64,000 nucleotides of DNA from Trichuris trichiura (GCA_037903355.1 JBAJFE010000019.1:124001-188000), one strand, 5' to 3'. Numbered from the stretch's first letter, positions 50,201 to 63,662 are shown. Notes: generated by a model from the letters alone, not told the origin. A program made the numbers and translations.

Positions 50201-51739
50201 GTTTGAAATAGTTACAATTGAAGCAAATGCTTAAAACGCTATTGGCTTGCATGAATAGCGTTGCGTCAAACCGTTGCATCAGCATTTCAAGCCCCCTTTT
50301 CGCCGGGTTGATTACGCATTGCATAAATTCAGAATGGAACAGTCCTACAAATCACCGTTGTTTTCAATGTCCGTTAAGGAGTGGCCTCTTGTAGTCAACA
50401 GTGAAAAAGGGCTCTTAAATCTATTCCGTACGAACTGCTGTCGCTAATTGGCTGCAATGGCTTAACCCTATTGCCTACCAGTACAAAACAGACTAGCAGG
50501 GCAAACCTGCTTACCTGTACCATTGAAGGGATTTTCTTTAAGTGCCTAACAGAGCGGTCTTCGGAATGGGCGTACTTATTTTGTCTATCTTTTTAACTAA
50601 GAACTGGCTTGCTTAACACTGCAAAAAGTGGATTTAGCGGTTAAACGGTATCGTCATTGTTGGTGCGTTTTTCAGAAGCACGCGTCGCTAATCACCATTT
50701 AACTTCGGCACGAGCCACTAGTACTTCAAGCATGGAACAGCTGAGCGCAGCGTGATTCATAGTTTGCTCTGCCGACATTTTCACAAAATTAAGCACGTGT
50801 TTTCGCACGTGGTCGCATGCCCAGAGGTCGAGTGGCAAAGGAACAACGCTGTCATGACGGAAGACGCAACAGTGCCGAGGAAGTGGTTTATACGACCTAG
50901 CTAAGAGGGTAATTTTCCGTTGATTCCAAATGCTTACGTTATAAACTTCCATTTTCACATGCCCAAGAAGCCGTCGACAGCAGGTTGAACAACAAGCAGA
51001 CGCGACCATCGAGAACAACTGTATGTACAGTAACCAGAGCGAACCTGTATACATTTACAGTACTCTGAGCCGCAGGGAGGGAAAGTGGCATTGATCGATA
51101 CGACTTCTTTGGCTCTGGAATGTCATCGCTTCGATCGATTGGTGGCGCTGGTCGTCACAACGGTGACCGACAAAATGGCGGGCCCTGTTTTCACACTATT
51201 CCGCAGATCCTCTGGAGACGACTCGGCGTGTTCAACGAAACTGCGCTTCATTTGTAAGGGGTATTTTGAGCCACAAGACTGGTTTCCAGTTCCGCTGGAA
51301 CGGTAGCGGACGCAAATTAGACTTACGTATTAGACGTTTTAAGCTACCACCAGCGCGTTCATTCGATGAGGAGCCTTCAATCAGAACTTTATTCGTTGAT
51401 CACGAGTCTCGCTCAGATGGAGAATGCACTTCGCCTTTGCTGCGCCCGTAGCTATCTTATTATTGCTACAGGCAACTGCTGACGACGACGTTTGCCAAGC
51501 ATTAACGGCACCTGTTTTGGTCACCCAGAATCGTCATCATCTGTGTGACCTTTCTTATAGGTTGCTTCTGGTCATGGAAAGTTTCATCATCGTCGAACTC
51601 TTGTTGCTTCTTGACTTAAACTTCTATAATGTGTGGTATTGGACATAAGCACCACCACGTGCGTGCATCCGAGGAGCAGTTGGCGCGGTCGTTAGCTTGC
51701 AGCGCGTGGCAGGCGCCGCGCGCCTGGTCGGTCGTTCCC
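47218..51739. other. Gene desert, right part, and upstream region of mef-2
   Basis: No supported exon. From about 50.7 kb the sequence becomes less AT-rich, as expected of a promoter or 5' UTR region of mef-2. Open frames on both strands there (for example minus 50692-51054) show no family resemblance. Confidence 0.4.
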
Positions 51740-51839
51740 GCTTCTTCTTCTTCTTCTCCTTCTTCCTTTGGAAAGAAAACCTCTTTGCTTAGTTATCCTT
51801 CGTTGCAGGTTTGCCAAACGTTGCGTCTTCGGTGGAGAA
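51740..51839 (+). promoter_or_regulatory. mef-2: Polypyrimidine tract and 5' UTR acceptor of mef-2
   Basis: A (TTC)n-like tract around 51740-51770 is followed by CTTCGTTGCAG ending at 51808, 32 bases before the mef-2 ATG. This suggests a 5' UTR splice or trans-splice acceptor. Confidence 0.45.
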
Positions 51840-54800
51840 ATGGGTCGAAAGAAGATACAGATTTCGCGTATACAGGACGAAAGAAATCGGCAGGTAGGTT
51901 TTATAGGCAAACTCTGTCGGCATTCGACGCTTTACACCTTCCGTGTATGCGCAGGTTACGTTCACTAAGCGAAAGTTCGGATTAATGAAAAAAGCCTATG
52001 AACTGTCCGTACTATGCGACTGTGAGATCGCTTTGATAATTTTCAACTCGAGCAACAAACTGTTCCAATACGCCAGCACTGATATGGACAAGGTTCTGCT
52101 TAAGTACACTGAATATAATGAACCGCACGAGAGCCGCACCAACGCTGACATCGTCGAGGTTAGTCAACTTTTCCTTTTGTTAGTACATTTATTGCGTTTG
52201 GCCAAAATAATGATCAATTTAAATGTAAAAAGCTTTTGAACAGTGATTCTTCCATGTTAGAAATAGGCAGTAGCGCCAATTGGCTTGCTCAAAAACACTG
52301 CGTTCGATCGGTCAATTGGCAGGGCGTAAAAACCGTTCGATCACATTCACCACCCTTCATCCGCCAATCGATCCGTTATGCACTGTTCTTTCAACTATCT
52401 GCCATAAATCTGTACTAATCGATTGGTATACCGCTGGTCAATGCCTTGCCATGTTTGCGCAACGATGGATTCATGGTGGGAAAGGTCGAAACATTTTCAG
52501 CCAGCCGAGCACACATTGTAGCATCGTTGACCTGTTCCCACCGGTGCCGTAGCGACTGCTCACCTATATAGTAGTTTATCAAAAATCGATTGATAAGCTG
52601 GCAAAGTGTCCCAAGGACTCAGCCTGTCTCCTTGTCCTTTAACCCTTTTTTGTTTAACTAAAATTGAGACACGTTCATCACTGTAGCTGCGGGGCAGCGG
52701 TTTGTCAATCAATGCTATCTTTCAGTTGAAAGTTGTTTCATTTTGGCATGCCGTCGTCGTCGTTGAGCTTCCAGCTCTCTTTCTCTCTCTCTCGCGCGCG
52801 CGCGCTGTCTCTATCTCTCTCCTTTTCTCTGTCACCAGTACGTATGAGTACTCGTTTGGTGAATCGAAACTTCTCAAGCTACCTCGTCAGTCGAATCCAA
52901 TCGCAACCATAACGTTAAGCATAGCCCCAATTTGTGTAATTGGACTTTGCGTTGGCAGTTCCTTTCGCAGCCGTTATTTTTGTGCGACCACGCAGGCGTA
53001 TCGTCCGCGTTTTCACGTAGATTTTCAAACTGTACCGATACGTCATCCATTAGAGACAATCGCTGTCAACTTAAAATTGTAATCAGTAAGGGAAGATGTC
53101 CTGTCGTGAATTCAGGTCGCCCAGATCAAAACCGGTACAGCTTGAGTATGCGTTCTTCCACGACACGTTTGCACTTCCCGCCTTTGCCTTCCACAACTTT
53201 CCATTTTCCTCTTTCCTTTTCGGCTCAAAAAAGTAGTCATTCACCTGACTCTTTCCTGTATCTCTCTTTAGTCTGTTTAGTCCATTTGTTCTTACTGCTT
53301 TATGGCATTGACAGCTACGACGTTTGTACGTTATAAATTTCCAGCCTTATTAGGCACACTTACCTAACTATGACGATTCAAAGAAAGTATACTTTTTGTG
53401 GAAGAAGTTCCTTCTAACTGCTACGCAACGAGCTCCAGCTAGTTTTTTATTACAACCTTCCGTCTAGGGCATCCTTCAGCATGTCACCCTTGGAATGCCA
53501 TCAGTCATGATTAGTTTCATTTACTTACTGTACACGAAACTACTTTAAAATAGTTTGCGGTTTTTTTCCCGTATTTGAAAAAGCGGAATGAGAAACGGCA
53601 TATTTTCTCAAAAGGCTCAATGCAGCGATAAACCGCTTAACTTGTCACTGCTTGTGAACGTCACATTGTGTGCTCACCACAGTTCACAATGTTTAGCGTT
53701 GGTGATGGTCACCTATAGCTGCGTGCATTAAGACTTGACATATGGTTATGGCAGTTTAATCAAAATGACTTAGCCGGCGGTAGCGTCACTTCTTGCTTAT
53801 ACCATCCGGAAAACGGAAGTAGAATCTTCTTGGCGAAACATTTTTGAAAAGATGTCTAACTTTTTAAAGCAATTGTCTGCAGTTAAGCTGTCAAGGGCGT
53901 TACTGGTTCTATAGAAACAGAAGGAGCGGTTCGCCAACCGCTTTCTCCTTTCGACCAGACGTCGCGCGACTTGACGGCCGTAAGTTGAACGGTGAACCGC
54001 CTTTGGCGGAATGATCGGCAATTATCCGCAAAAGGCCATAAGTTTATGCATAATTAAAAATCGCATTTGTTCTTTTCCGTCATTTGCAGTCAACGCGGGA
54101 ACCCGTTGCCCGGTGATGACGACCGTCTGGATCCGTCCAGGCTGGTTAGTTTGAACAATTACCGCCTGAAAACGAGGGGGACGATCATTTTCCTTTTTGT
54201 AATTGCAGCTTCGATACGGACTGACGTAAATCCCCTTTAATGGGACCGACTGGAAGTTTCTGGGCAATAAGGCTTCAAAATATGCACTCTGTAGATCCAT
54301 TTACTCCATTGCATTAGTATTTGAGCAACCTGACCTTTGACAAAACTTGGAAAACCAACGTTTGCTTGCAGATTGAAAACTGACCAACTAGTACTTGAAA
54401 TAACCTTATAAAATAAATACGTGAAACATATGTGAGCGTTAAAGTTACGTATACATAGCTGAGGTTGTCTCGTAACGCGTTGAGTTAGTTCTTGGCGTCA
54501 TATGAAGCACGTAAAATATAAGCATATGAGGGTTTATAATGCAAAAACTTTATTACGGAATAATTCCCGTTTAATGCGTGCTAACTCCGGAGCTTTCGGG
54601 TCAACCGAGACCCGTCTTCAGCGGTTCTAAATTATGGATATCCATAATTTAGAACCGCTGAAGACGGGTCTCGGTTGACCCGAAAGCTCCGGAGTTAGCA
54701 CGCATTAAACGGGAATTATTCCGTAATAAAGTTTTTGCATTATGAAAACATACGGTCCCGTACGAAGAAACCACATTTTCAATGAGGGTTTAGGGCAAAG

Positions 54801-57800
54801 TTTCTGAAATTTTCTTAGTTGTAAACAGTAGGAGCGAGTTGGAATGCCAAAAGTCCTTTATGAAAGTCAGGAAATTCTTTCTAACGAGATGATATAGTGC
54901 AATTGTTCTCCGCGTTAGTCGTTATACATCTCCAGCTCTGAAACGCCCCGCTTTTTATTCTCGTTCAGCCAAATCCTGAGGCTTCTTGCTAAAAATTTCT
55001 GGTGCATGAACTAGGCAGTTCCGAACGCTTCGAGTAAGACGCGTGCGCGTAGTAGAGGCCCTTTCTTGCTCGCTTTCATTGAAAACCTTTTGTGCGGGAG
55101 CAAAGCCATGCAGAGAACAATGGTAAGATTGTGTTATTGAATAAGACATCTGCATTGATGAAATATTGCGTCTTTGTTATAATTCCATGTTTTCCCCTTT
55201 TCTTGCTTGGCTTTAATCAGGCTGTTGTAACGCAGATTTTCGTGTAATACCGCTTCGTAATGCACCTTTTTTCAGAGATTTGAGCATTAATAAAAAGTTA
55301 GTTTTAGTTGCTTTGTCATTGCATTTTTCTTGCGCGGCAGCTGCTTTTATAGTTACAAGCTCCTTCGAGTGCTGCCTAAGCCATTTCGCCACGTTCATGT
55401 TATAAATATTTAATCTATTGTAACTGTTGGTCCTTAGTTTATATCATTACCAGATATCTGCGTGGCATTCACTTATCTCTGATGGGTTTCCAGTTTCAGT
55501 CTTCTCATCTTGTTATAATTTCAGCTTCTCGCTAGGAATAAGTCGTTATAACTTTTTAGCAGATGGGTGGTCAGATTGTCGAACGCTGCTGTGTAAAAGC
55601 GAACTGCTTTGCTTTACGCCCTTCGCGACAGTGTACGCATCATCTCAACTTTTTTGGGCACTCATTAGTAGGATGCGAAAGTGCGTGGTAAAACATCTGC
55701 AATTCTTAGCGGCAAGGGCGTATGCGAAGCGAAAAAGTTACCGCTTAACTTTTCTCATGTTTTTCCAGCTTTTTGCAAAAAGATTTCACCGATACTTTTG
55801 CACCATAAGGCTCAACCGTGTAGGTAAAAGAAAGTTTAGTTTAGTCTCTGCGCCTATGCGTTAGCTGAAAAGCATAACAAATAAGAAAGTATGAATTTAT
55901 TTACTAAAAGGATTTGTACAAAAGTGACTGTAAAGTTCTTCAATGAACATCTCGTAATTACAAGCTGAAAGCTGTGCTTCCCTGAGCGCGATGCGGAAGA
56001 TTGTTGTGCTTCAAAAAGTTGATCGACCCAATAAGGCGACTGTCCTCACGTTGAATTGCCGAGTCACTGTAGATTAAAACGATACCTGGATTTAGCTTCG
56101 TTTATGCGGTACCGCGTTCGCTCTCGTCATATTAATATGGCGTTCCCATTTCAGTATTTATGTAGTAACTGATTGAATGCTGGGCACTTCATCAAGGAAA
56201 AACTGTTGCGCCCACTAGGCGTGTACCTCTAATGCAGCCCACTGTAACAGAATGATTAAGGCCAAAGTTCTGCCGGAAGTTCATTTGAAATATATTTTGC
56301 AATTTAACGTAAGACAAGCTGATTTTTCTGGATCATTTTCACCGTTGTCGCTTGCTTCGGTGGTTAGTCTCCTGAATTCGCGTAATGCACGCCTGGGCTG
56401 CTTGTTACACGCATTAGTATCTTCTAACTTTCTTGTGCCATATCTCTATCAGTAATTTAGGGAACAACATTTGGCCTACAGCTTTTTTGTTTCTGCCTCC
56501 AGTTTGGTGCATATTTAAAAAACAATTGGCTCGCTTGCTGACTCGGAATCCTGCTGTGATTACCTTCGGATATTTTAAAAGCGTTTACTATTTATCAATG
56601 GATTTTGGCGCCTTTCGTGTTTAGATGCTTGCTATTTGTAAAACAAAATGTTTGCATCGTCTGTGCACTGATGTTTTACGCGTGAAAAGTACTTTTCTGC
56701 GTAACGGTGTGTAAGTACGCGGCAACGCATTTTGTCCAGCACGTGCAAACAATTTTTAATGAAGTCCTTGCAAAAATAGGAACCTTATCTGATCAAATTT
56801 TTAAAGTTGGCAAACATCCATTCAACTTGGTCGATAGACTTCGTAAACTATGCGCGGAACTTGTGCGAACGTAACAAGTAGTCATAATAGCCCAGCTCAG
56901 AAAGGCTGCATCTATCGAAGTTATATAGCAAGTTCGCTAGGTGCAGCACCTCTACACTTGATTTACTGCACACGTTGTGCTTTCTTGTTGGAATTTCTAC
57001 TCGCCTTTTGAGCGTTAGTGTGAGAATGTTTAGCTGTGCGTAGAAAGTCCTTAGTTTACGACGTTCCACGTTATCTAAACACGGATACGTAAATTGTTAT
57101 TCTTAGAACTGTCATAGGCAGTATTTCTTCTTGTTTGGCGCTTCTTTGGGTGACAGGCAGGAAGTTTCTTCATTTCGTATTTAAACACTGTGGGAGGTTT
57201 TAAATATGCGGTTGTGAGGTGACTTTATTCCTCCACCTCTTATTGACAACTTCTAGGGAAAATATTGCATTTATTTTTGTCAAATATTAAAATAGGTCGC
57301 GTATTAAGATGGAACCTGAAGTTTTATTCATTTTGCTTCTTAGGATGACTTCATTGGCATTTTTCTCTCCTGCTGTTTGCTGTGAGCCACCTCAAGCGAA
57401 ACCGTGCACCCTACTGGTTTACTAATTTTCTACTCTATGTAGTTGAATTTTCTAAGTATGCGATGCTCGTGTAGCATGTCCGTTGTCTGCTTTTCCGCCA
57501 GCAAGTAATATCTTTATCAAAACATGTAGGTATGTTCATGTTCTCAGCTTTTTTGTGGAACAGTTGCGATGATTATTTCTGCGGGTTCAAGTGCATACAT
57601 TTAAGCTGTTCAAGTACCTTTCAGCTGAAATGCTGCATGACTGCCTACGGGGACGGTTACAGAAGAGCATAATGAACATTAGAATTTCTTTTGAAAGTAT
57701 AAAGCGTTGATTTGTCGCGTGATTCTTGCCAGTTATTCCTACTTAAAAGGCTGACTAGTTGATTATTTAAGCCAAAACTTATCTTTGAAAATTTTACCTG

Positions 57801-60800
57801 GAACTCCTGCAGGATTTGTTTGCCTATTTCTGGCACTAAACTGCTCTTTCCTTTTATACCGCTCGTTACAGGACTCTACTGCTTGCACCAGTAAGTGCAA
57901 TGTCCTTGGTGTTGAATTGAATCAGCTTATTCTGCCTGACTGGGCGTTTAGACTTTATCTACTTCATTATGGTACTTCTAAATGCACAGTCTTTTCTAAG
58001 GCTTTCCTTTTTGCCCACTCTGCCAGTCTTATTGGACTGATAACTTCAGTTCTCTCGTCTTGCCAAGTCTGAAGCGTGTTCCACTTTCAGATTCAACCAT
58101 TACGCGTTATTTGTAGAACAGATGACCAACAGACTTGTGAGCGAGAGAAACTTTTTCGTTTTTGCACAGCTGAACTTACCATTGAGGAAAACCGCAGCTT
58201 TTCGTGCTGATAATCTTAATTCCTTTTAAGTATTGAACCATTTAATTTGCATAGTATTATCTTCTCAGTATTCACTTCATATGTAACTACTGAGCCTAAC
58301 TGCGAGCTAAATCCCTCAGACTTCGTTGAATTTTAAAGCAAGCCTATACTTTGTTATCAGTAGTTTCTTGTCATGTTATCTTATTCTAAATTCTGACAAC
58401 GTTTTCTTTCTTTCCGTCAAAGCGTATAAAGTCAATATTTAGCAGTAGTGTAATCCAATTTGCGCGTTTAAAGTAGTGTTGTTAGCCCCGCTTGAAGAAT
58501 GACTGCTCTGGTAGCTCTTGTTTTTTCAATGGCTTTCCCTTTCACTCTTTGGGCTACCCGTTGTGCTACTCTTCATTCTTGCCGCGGTGTGTGTGGGTTT
58601 TCATTGCTTTGGCGAGAAAAATGAATGCCTTCTCGTGAAGATCTTTAAGCAGAAATCAGAGTAAAATTACTGCTGATGTGTTTATCATGATATCTAAATT
58701 GTTTAGCATAGTTAACCATTACTGCCAGTTGCGCGAGGAGAATTTCGACAAGTCGTGTCATTTCCAAGGAGACTCTTTGTTGAAAGTTGCAGAAAAGTTC
58801 GTGCTTCTTAGGGCAATGAAAATTGTTCAGTCATTACATTGAATACATTTCACCTGACGTGGTGCAGTACGCTCTATCATTTGCTGCCCTATTGATCATA
58901 CCTTTCTTTTCCAGTGTTGAACTTCCTACATACATTATTGTGGTACTGTTGCTTCAGGAAAGAATGAGCGACGTCACTCTTTACAATTAGTGAAAATTAA
59001 AACGTAAAATGGCAGCGCGATTAACCGCGGCAACATGCAATCTCTACGTGTTAATATTTCATTACCGCTGGAATACGTCTTGTTATGGCATAGATCTACT
59101 CACCCGTGCGATCAGTTTCGGGAAGTGCAATAGACTCTTCAAAATACGTCGTTAACGCTAGCTTTACAGTTGCTCCTACGCATGAGTTGCACTTCCTGGT
59201 TTATCTTGAATAAATTAATGCGTCTATAGAGAAAATGAGTATCAGTAGTTTTTACGTTGTTGCTGTAGTGAAACAGCCCTTCAACTAACGGAGGGTGCCG
59301 CTGAGATTCTTTATTTAACACAAGAAATTTGGCGACAAACGACTGAAAGAACTCAAGGCAGAGCTGGTGAAAAATAGGTTTCTGCAATGCTGCACGTATG
59401 TTTCAAAAAAGTAATCCTTACTGTTGCTGCGCTGTTCGCTCGCAATCATGAAGTTTTGTTTGGAATGGTTTGATTTATGCGATTGAAATGCTTTGAGCTT
59501 TCTCGGTTCGGTGACATCTGCGCAGCATTCATTGACAGATGTGCGAATTGCATTCCTGCGTTTTCCTGATGTTCCGCCCTAAGAATGTGCGTACATTCGA
59601 AAAATTTTCTCTTTTTGTGATCATAGAAACTTTGCCTTTCTGCTAAACATGCCTGGATTGCAAGGCTTCGGCATTCACAAAATTCAAATTCGTAGCATTC
59701 CTTTGAACTGGCTTAGGCCTGTTTTTATAACAAAAAGTTTCTATGCTTGAAGAAGGAAATTTTAAGCAACTGATGGACACGCAGTTAGGTTAGCTTGATC
59801 TTGTGGTTGGAGTTGAAAATACTGATATCTTAAAGAGGATCACCTAACTGTTTGTTGATAGTATCTTCATTCTCTCCTCTACCGCTGCTGTTACTTCGCT
59901 GCTTGCGTTCTCCGCTCCGTTTGCGTGTGTTGTACAATTCCGAAGTTAAAAGCAGGTGGGCATGCATGTTGCACTTGCAAATGGAATTCTTCTGGTTGAC
60001 AAGTCATGCGCATATGTACGTATCATTCCAGTTAATCATGTTCGATTCGAAATTGAGCTATCAAATGTGGTACTTTTTCCTTTCGTTTTGTCTTACCATC
60101 GTTGTCCTTTTAAGACCGTTGCCAATCAGCTATAAGAAATAACTCATCGCTCAGAATAACCTAAACTGTAGTCCAGTATAGGAAAGGTCCGTTTCGAAAG
60201 GTGGGAAGAGCGATTTTGAAAAATAAGTTTCATCATAACATGTTGACGCACGTACTAAAAATGGTCACACATTGATGCATTTCTGCGCTCAGTTTGCATT
60301 GCTATTTAACGAAGGACATACCATTACGATGTAATACGTTACTGTTAGTCCCATTAAAGATGTCAACATTCATTGCGTTCTTATTTTGATACTCCTAGAA
60401 TCTCTGTACTGCCAACGTTAAGTAAAAATTTAGTTTTTGGAAATAGCAATTTTCTATGTCAGCTAACTGTCGGATTGGTAAACGTTGAGACCTACCTTGT
60501 CTCTTGTAGTAACGTGATTGTTTTTTCTCACAGATACTACTTTTATAGGCTCTCCATCGGAAGGAACATCGAAACACCGTAGGTGTTGTGAGCCAATGCG
60601 CTTCGCCAGATTCAGACGATGACAGTTTCGAAGGAACGTCACCTGTTCCGAATGCTCACCAGGCCCAACAGTTTGCTCCGCAACAAACCCATTCACCCAT
60701 AAAGGAAGTAGACAGCATGTTTTCACCGCCAGTGGGTGCCGGACACGTGCCTCAGGCTTCGCGGACGGTAGATTTAAATTTGAATAGAGTAAGTTTTTTT

Positions 60801-61940
60801 TATAGTCGGTATGCACTCTATTTAATTGCTTTTTGCAGTTCACAGCTGCAGATGTTTCGCTTCCTTACGTTGCCCATTTTTAGAACATAATGAATCACCA
60901 GTTTAGCCAGTTCTTACCGACAACAAGTTGTTCCGAGTACAATCATCTCAGCGGTAGCGTTCTGCCAAATGGTTTCCATGTCGACAGGTCTAACCGTCCG
61001 GTGAAGGATGACGATAATAGTTAGTAGCGTTTGTTTTCGTTTTAAGTTTTAGGTTAAAGCTTTAGACTTCTCGGTGTATGCCTTAACTTCTCGTCAGAAC
61101 GATGTTTCGGATTCACAACCTGGCGTGAGCCGACCGATGCTACCGCACGCCCAAGGGGCTTCTAAATCACGTCTCACAGAGGGTACCAGTTTTCGACTAG
61201 GAATGGCCAATCCCACAATTGACCCAAGAGTAATATGCCTTTCTAAAATGCTCCAATTGCTCACTAAGTTTTCCACCCGACTTAATTTAGCAGAGTCATG
61301 AGCATACAAGAATGTTGAGCAATCCGAACGCATCCTTGCCGACCTCAGCTTTAAGCAGCTATCATGGTAGTTTGTCAGCTGGTTTGACTAATGGTTTCTG
61401 CCTTGTATGACTAAGAGATTGTAGCCTAATTAGCATGGTTTCAGACTTTCAGTTGCCCTCTTCAGACCTCAGTCTTTTGGGAAGTTTCAACTCTGCAGCG
61501 CTGCTAGGCAACTGGTCAGGGCAGCCTCCGTTGGGACTTAATGCATCACAGTAAGTAGCTCTGGTCTGAATCGCTCCATAGTATTTTTATCCTGCTTTTT
61601 TAAGTGGATTAGCCGTGCATGAATTGTCCGTTCTGAACAGCGCTAGAGCGCCTAACAGCGGAGATGCTGCAATCATGCATGACAGCACTACCGTGAAATC
61701 AGTCCCAGTTTCTGCAAGAAACAAAGTCGACTCTCTTCGGTGCCCAGTAAGTGTAAGGTTAGCATTTTTTGCATTCTACAAGTAGACTTATCATTGTAGA
61801 ATCCCCGTGCGGGCAATATTCTCACCAGTTATTCACCAACGACTGAGTTAGGCGAAAACGAAAGGAATAACCAATACAAGGATCAGCCGTTGGTGAAACG
61901 AACTCGGATTGACCCGAATTCTCCAGTTATTTGGTCATAG
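51840..61940 (+). CDS. mef-2: MEF2 MADS-box transcription factor, complete
   Basis: Nine exons join in phase to 429 codons plus stop: 51840-51893, 51955-52158, 60549-60788, 60884-61019, 61066-61229, 61291-61393, 61445-61550, 61605-61746 and 61800-61940. Residues 1-57 are the MADS box ([18 protein letters not shown], then [20 protein letters not shown]) and 58-86 the MEF2 domain ending SRTNADIVE. The DNA-binding and dimerisation unit is exactly 86 residues and is split after residue 18. Exon 3 carries the conserved [10 protein letters not shown], but the preceding link ([16 protein letters not shown]) is longer than in vertebrate MEF2. Later exons hold [20 protein letters not shown] and [13 protein letters not shown]. 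The C-terminus [16 protein letters not shown] parallels the basic C-terminal motif of MEF2 proteins. Intron 2 is 8.4 kb; all others are 46-95 bp. The product is a nuclear activator of muscle and neuronal genes. Confidence 0.95.
52775..52820. repeat. CT/CG low-complexity tract in mef-2 intron 2
   Basis: CT repeats, then CGCGCGCGCGCG, then CT repeats again. It is the same composite design as the tract at 32549. Confidence 0.75.
54526..54792. mobile_element. Foldback element 5 (most intact), in mef-2 intron 2
   Basis: A perfect 208-bp palindrome with no spacer (54536-54743, centre GGATATCC) is followed by the tail GAAAACATACGGTCCCGTACG...CCACATTTTCA to 54781. ATGAGGGTTTA occurs at both ends (54526-54536 and 54782-54792). 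The tail is the reverse complement of the tail of element 4 over about 38 bp, so the two copies are inserted in opposite orientation. Confidence 0.9.
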
Positions 61941-63662
61941 CCGGCAGGTTGGCTGTTAGCCCTAATGCCTCCTTCTTTAGTATCTCATGAGCCGACAGAG
62001 ATGTAGTTTTACCCACATTTGATCAAGTTAGTTTGTCTTTCAAGTTTTACTTCAACACTTGTTTTGGCTATAGTACGCTAACTGTTGAACTCAAAATGCG
62101 CAATGAGCTATACTAATGGCTTTTGTGCGTCAAAAAGGCAGTTACTTCTCATATTTCCCTTCTACCAAACTGTGACTACTGCGATGAAATCTTTTGTTGC
62201 TCCTTTGCACTGGGCGTACAAGGAATCGTTTGTATGTTCTTTTAATTACCTGTTTTCCATGCCCTGTTCGTCCATGTCGTGGACGGTCGATTGTGCCATC
62301 CGGACAAAATACTGGTTCATAATTTTAGCATTCGTTTACTCGCTGTCTCTCTCTTTCTCTCTCTCTCTCTCTTTCTCGCTGACGTGAGTTTCCAGCGGGC
62401 TTTATGGTTGGAAGGGAATTGTGATATCCCTCTGAACGAATTTTCGTTGCCCAGTAGTTGTTTTCAATTCGCTACGTGTTTCCGGCAAAGAGAAGTAGCG
62501 TATTTCGCCTCTGGTTGAACGTTTCCAAATTTAGCTGTTGTATCGTTGTGGCTATTTTTCCTGAGTAAATTAATTACGTTATCAGGAACAGGTCAATGTT
62601 ATCCGGTTTGTCTTTGGCCACAGGATCAGCTCACTGGCGTGGTTTTCCTTTTTGCGTTCTTCTCAGTTTGTCTTTTCAGTGAAACGCGCTCACCTCCGTA
62701 GACGCTTAATGGCAGTGCTTTCAGACTGTCCTTTGAATTGCTGAAATGTTTCTTATCCATATCCAAGCAAGTATTCACACGTCCAGCTGTCGTATGCACT
62801 TCTGCTTTTCTTATATGGCATGCTGCTCACTTAGATTTATCCATTTAGGGCAACTGAAAATGGAATACTTGAACTGTGTATTAGTCTAACTCGATAAACC
62901 ATGTTTTTCACATTAGATTTAATCAGACTTAAAAAAGTATGGTTCTTGATCAAAGCGGCAAATACTTGCCTCTTTGATCAACGCATTAAAATGTTTGTTT
63001 CCGCCCGCTTTCAATGCTTTGTTCACTTATACAAAATTGTATTCGAAACTCCTTTAGTAACTGGATTGGTTAACGGAGTGCTCTTAATAAATTGAATGGA
63101 AAAAATGGCAAAATTCAGCCGTCTTGAGCAGAATGAGACTGAAGTTTTGGCGGAGAAAATTTAGCTCAACTGGTTCGTTCGCTGTTTTGTTTTCTTTTCG
63201 GTTTAGCACTATTCGCTTCATATGCTTTTGCTGCTACACTTACTAATGCATTATGATTATGTAGCGTTTCTGCCTTTTTTGGGTAATAACATGTACTTAT
63301 ACCGCCTGTTAAATAAATTCTTTTAAAGCTTTTTCTGCAGCGCTTTCGGAGCTTTCCTTGCATCATCGTCCGTGCGCAGTATGATAAGCCATAAAAGAAT
63401 GCTCAAGTTCAGGACATAATTGCAAGTTCAAATAGAAAAATTCGTCCATTACGAACCAGTTTCATTCAATGTACAGAGAAAGCGAAAAGAATAAAGTTAA
63501 GAAGTAAAATCGCATATGATAAAATTTAAATAGCATAATAAAATAGCAATATTAAGTAAGTGTAAGTAAAATAAAACTGACAGTGACCAAATGGCTTCAG
63601 CAATAAAGTAAAACTTGAAAAGAAGCAAAATTAAAATCAAAAATTATTAAGAAGATAGGCTT
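61941..63662. other. Convergent intergenic region after mef-2
   Basis: Probably the mef-2 3' UTR and spacer, with a CT tract at 62341-62384. AATAAA hexamers occur on the plus strand near 63086 and 63310, rather far from the stop codon. No exon was recognised. Confidence 0.5.

Larger units (their letters stand above)
52159..60548 (+). other. mef-2: Large intron 2 of mef-2
   Basis: 8.4 kb between the MEF2-domain exon and exon 3. It holds a CT/CG tract (52775-52820) and foldback element 5. Plus-strand open frames such as 55427-55864 read without family resemblance and I treat them as chance. No alternative exon was recognised. Confidence 0.6.

Noticed and set aside
50692..51054. 120-codon minus-strand open frame upstream of mef-2
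   Set aside because: Lies in the less AT-rich presumed promoter region and reads without domain or family similarity.
55427..55864. 145-codon open frame in mef-2 intron 2
   Set aside because: No family match and no exon-like borders; long chance frames are expected in 8 kb.
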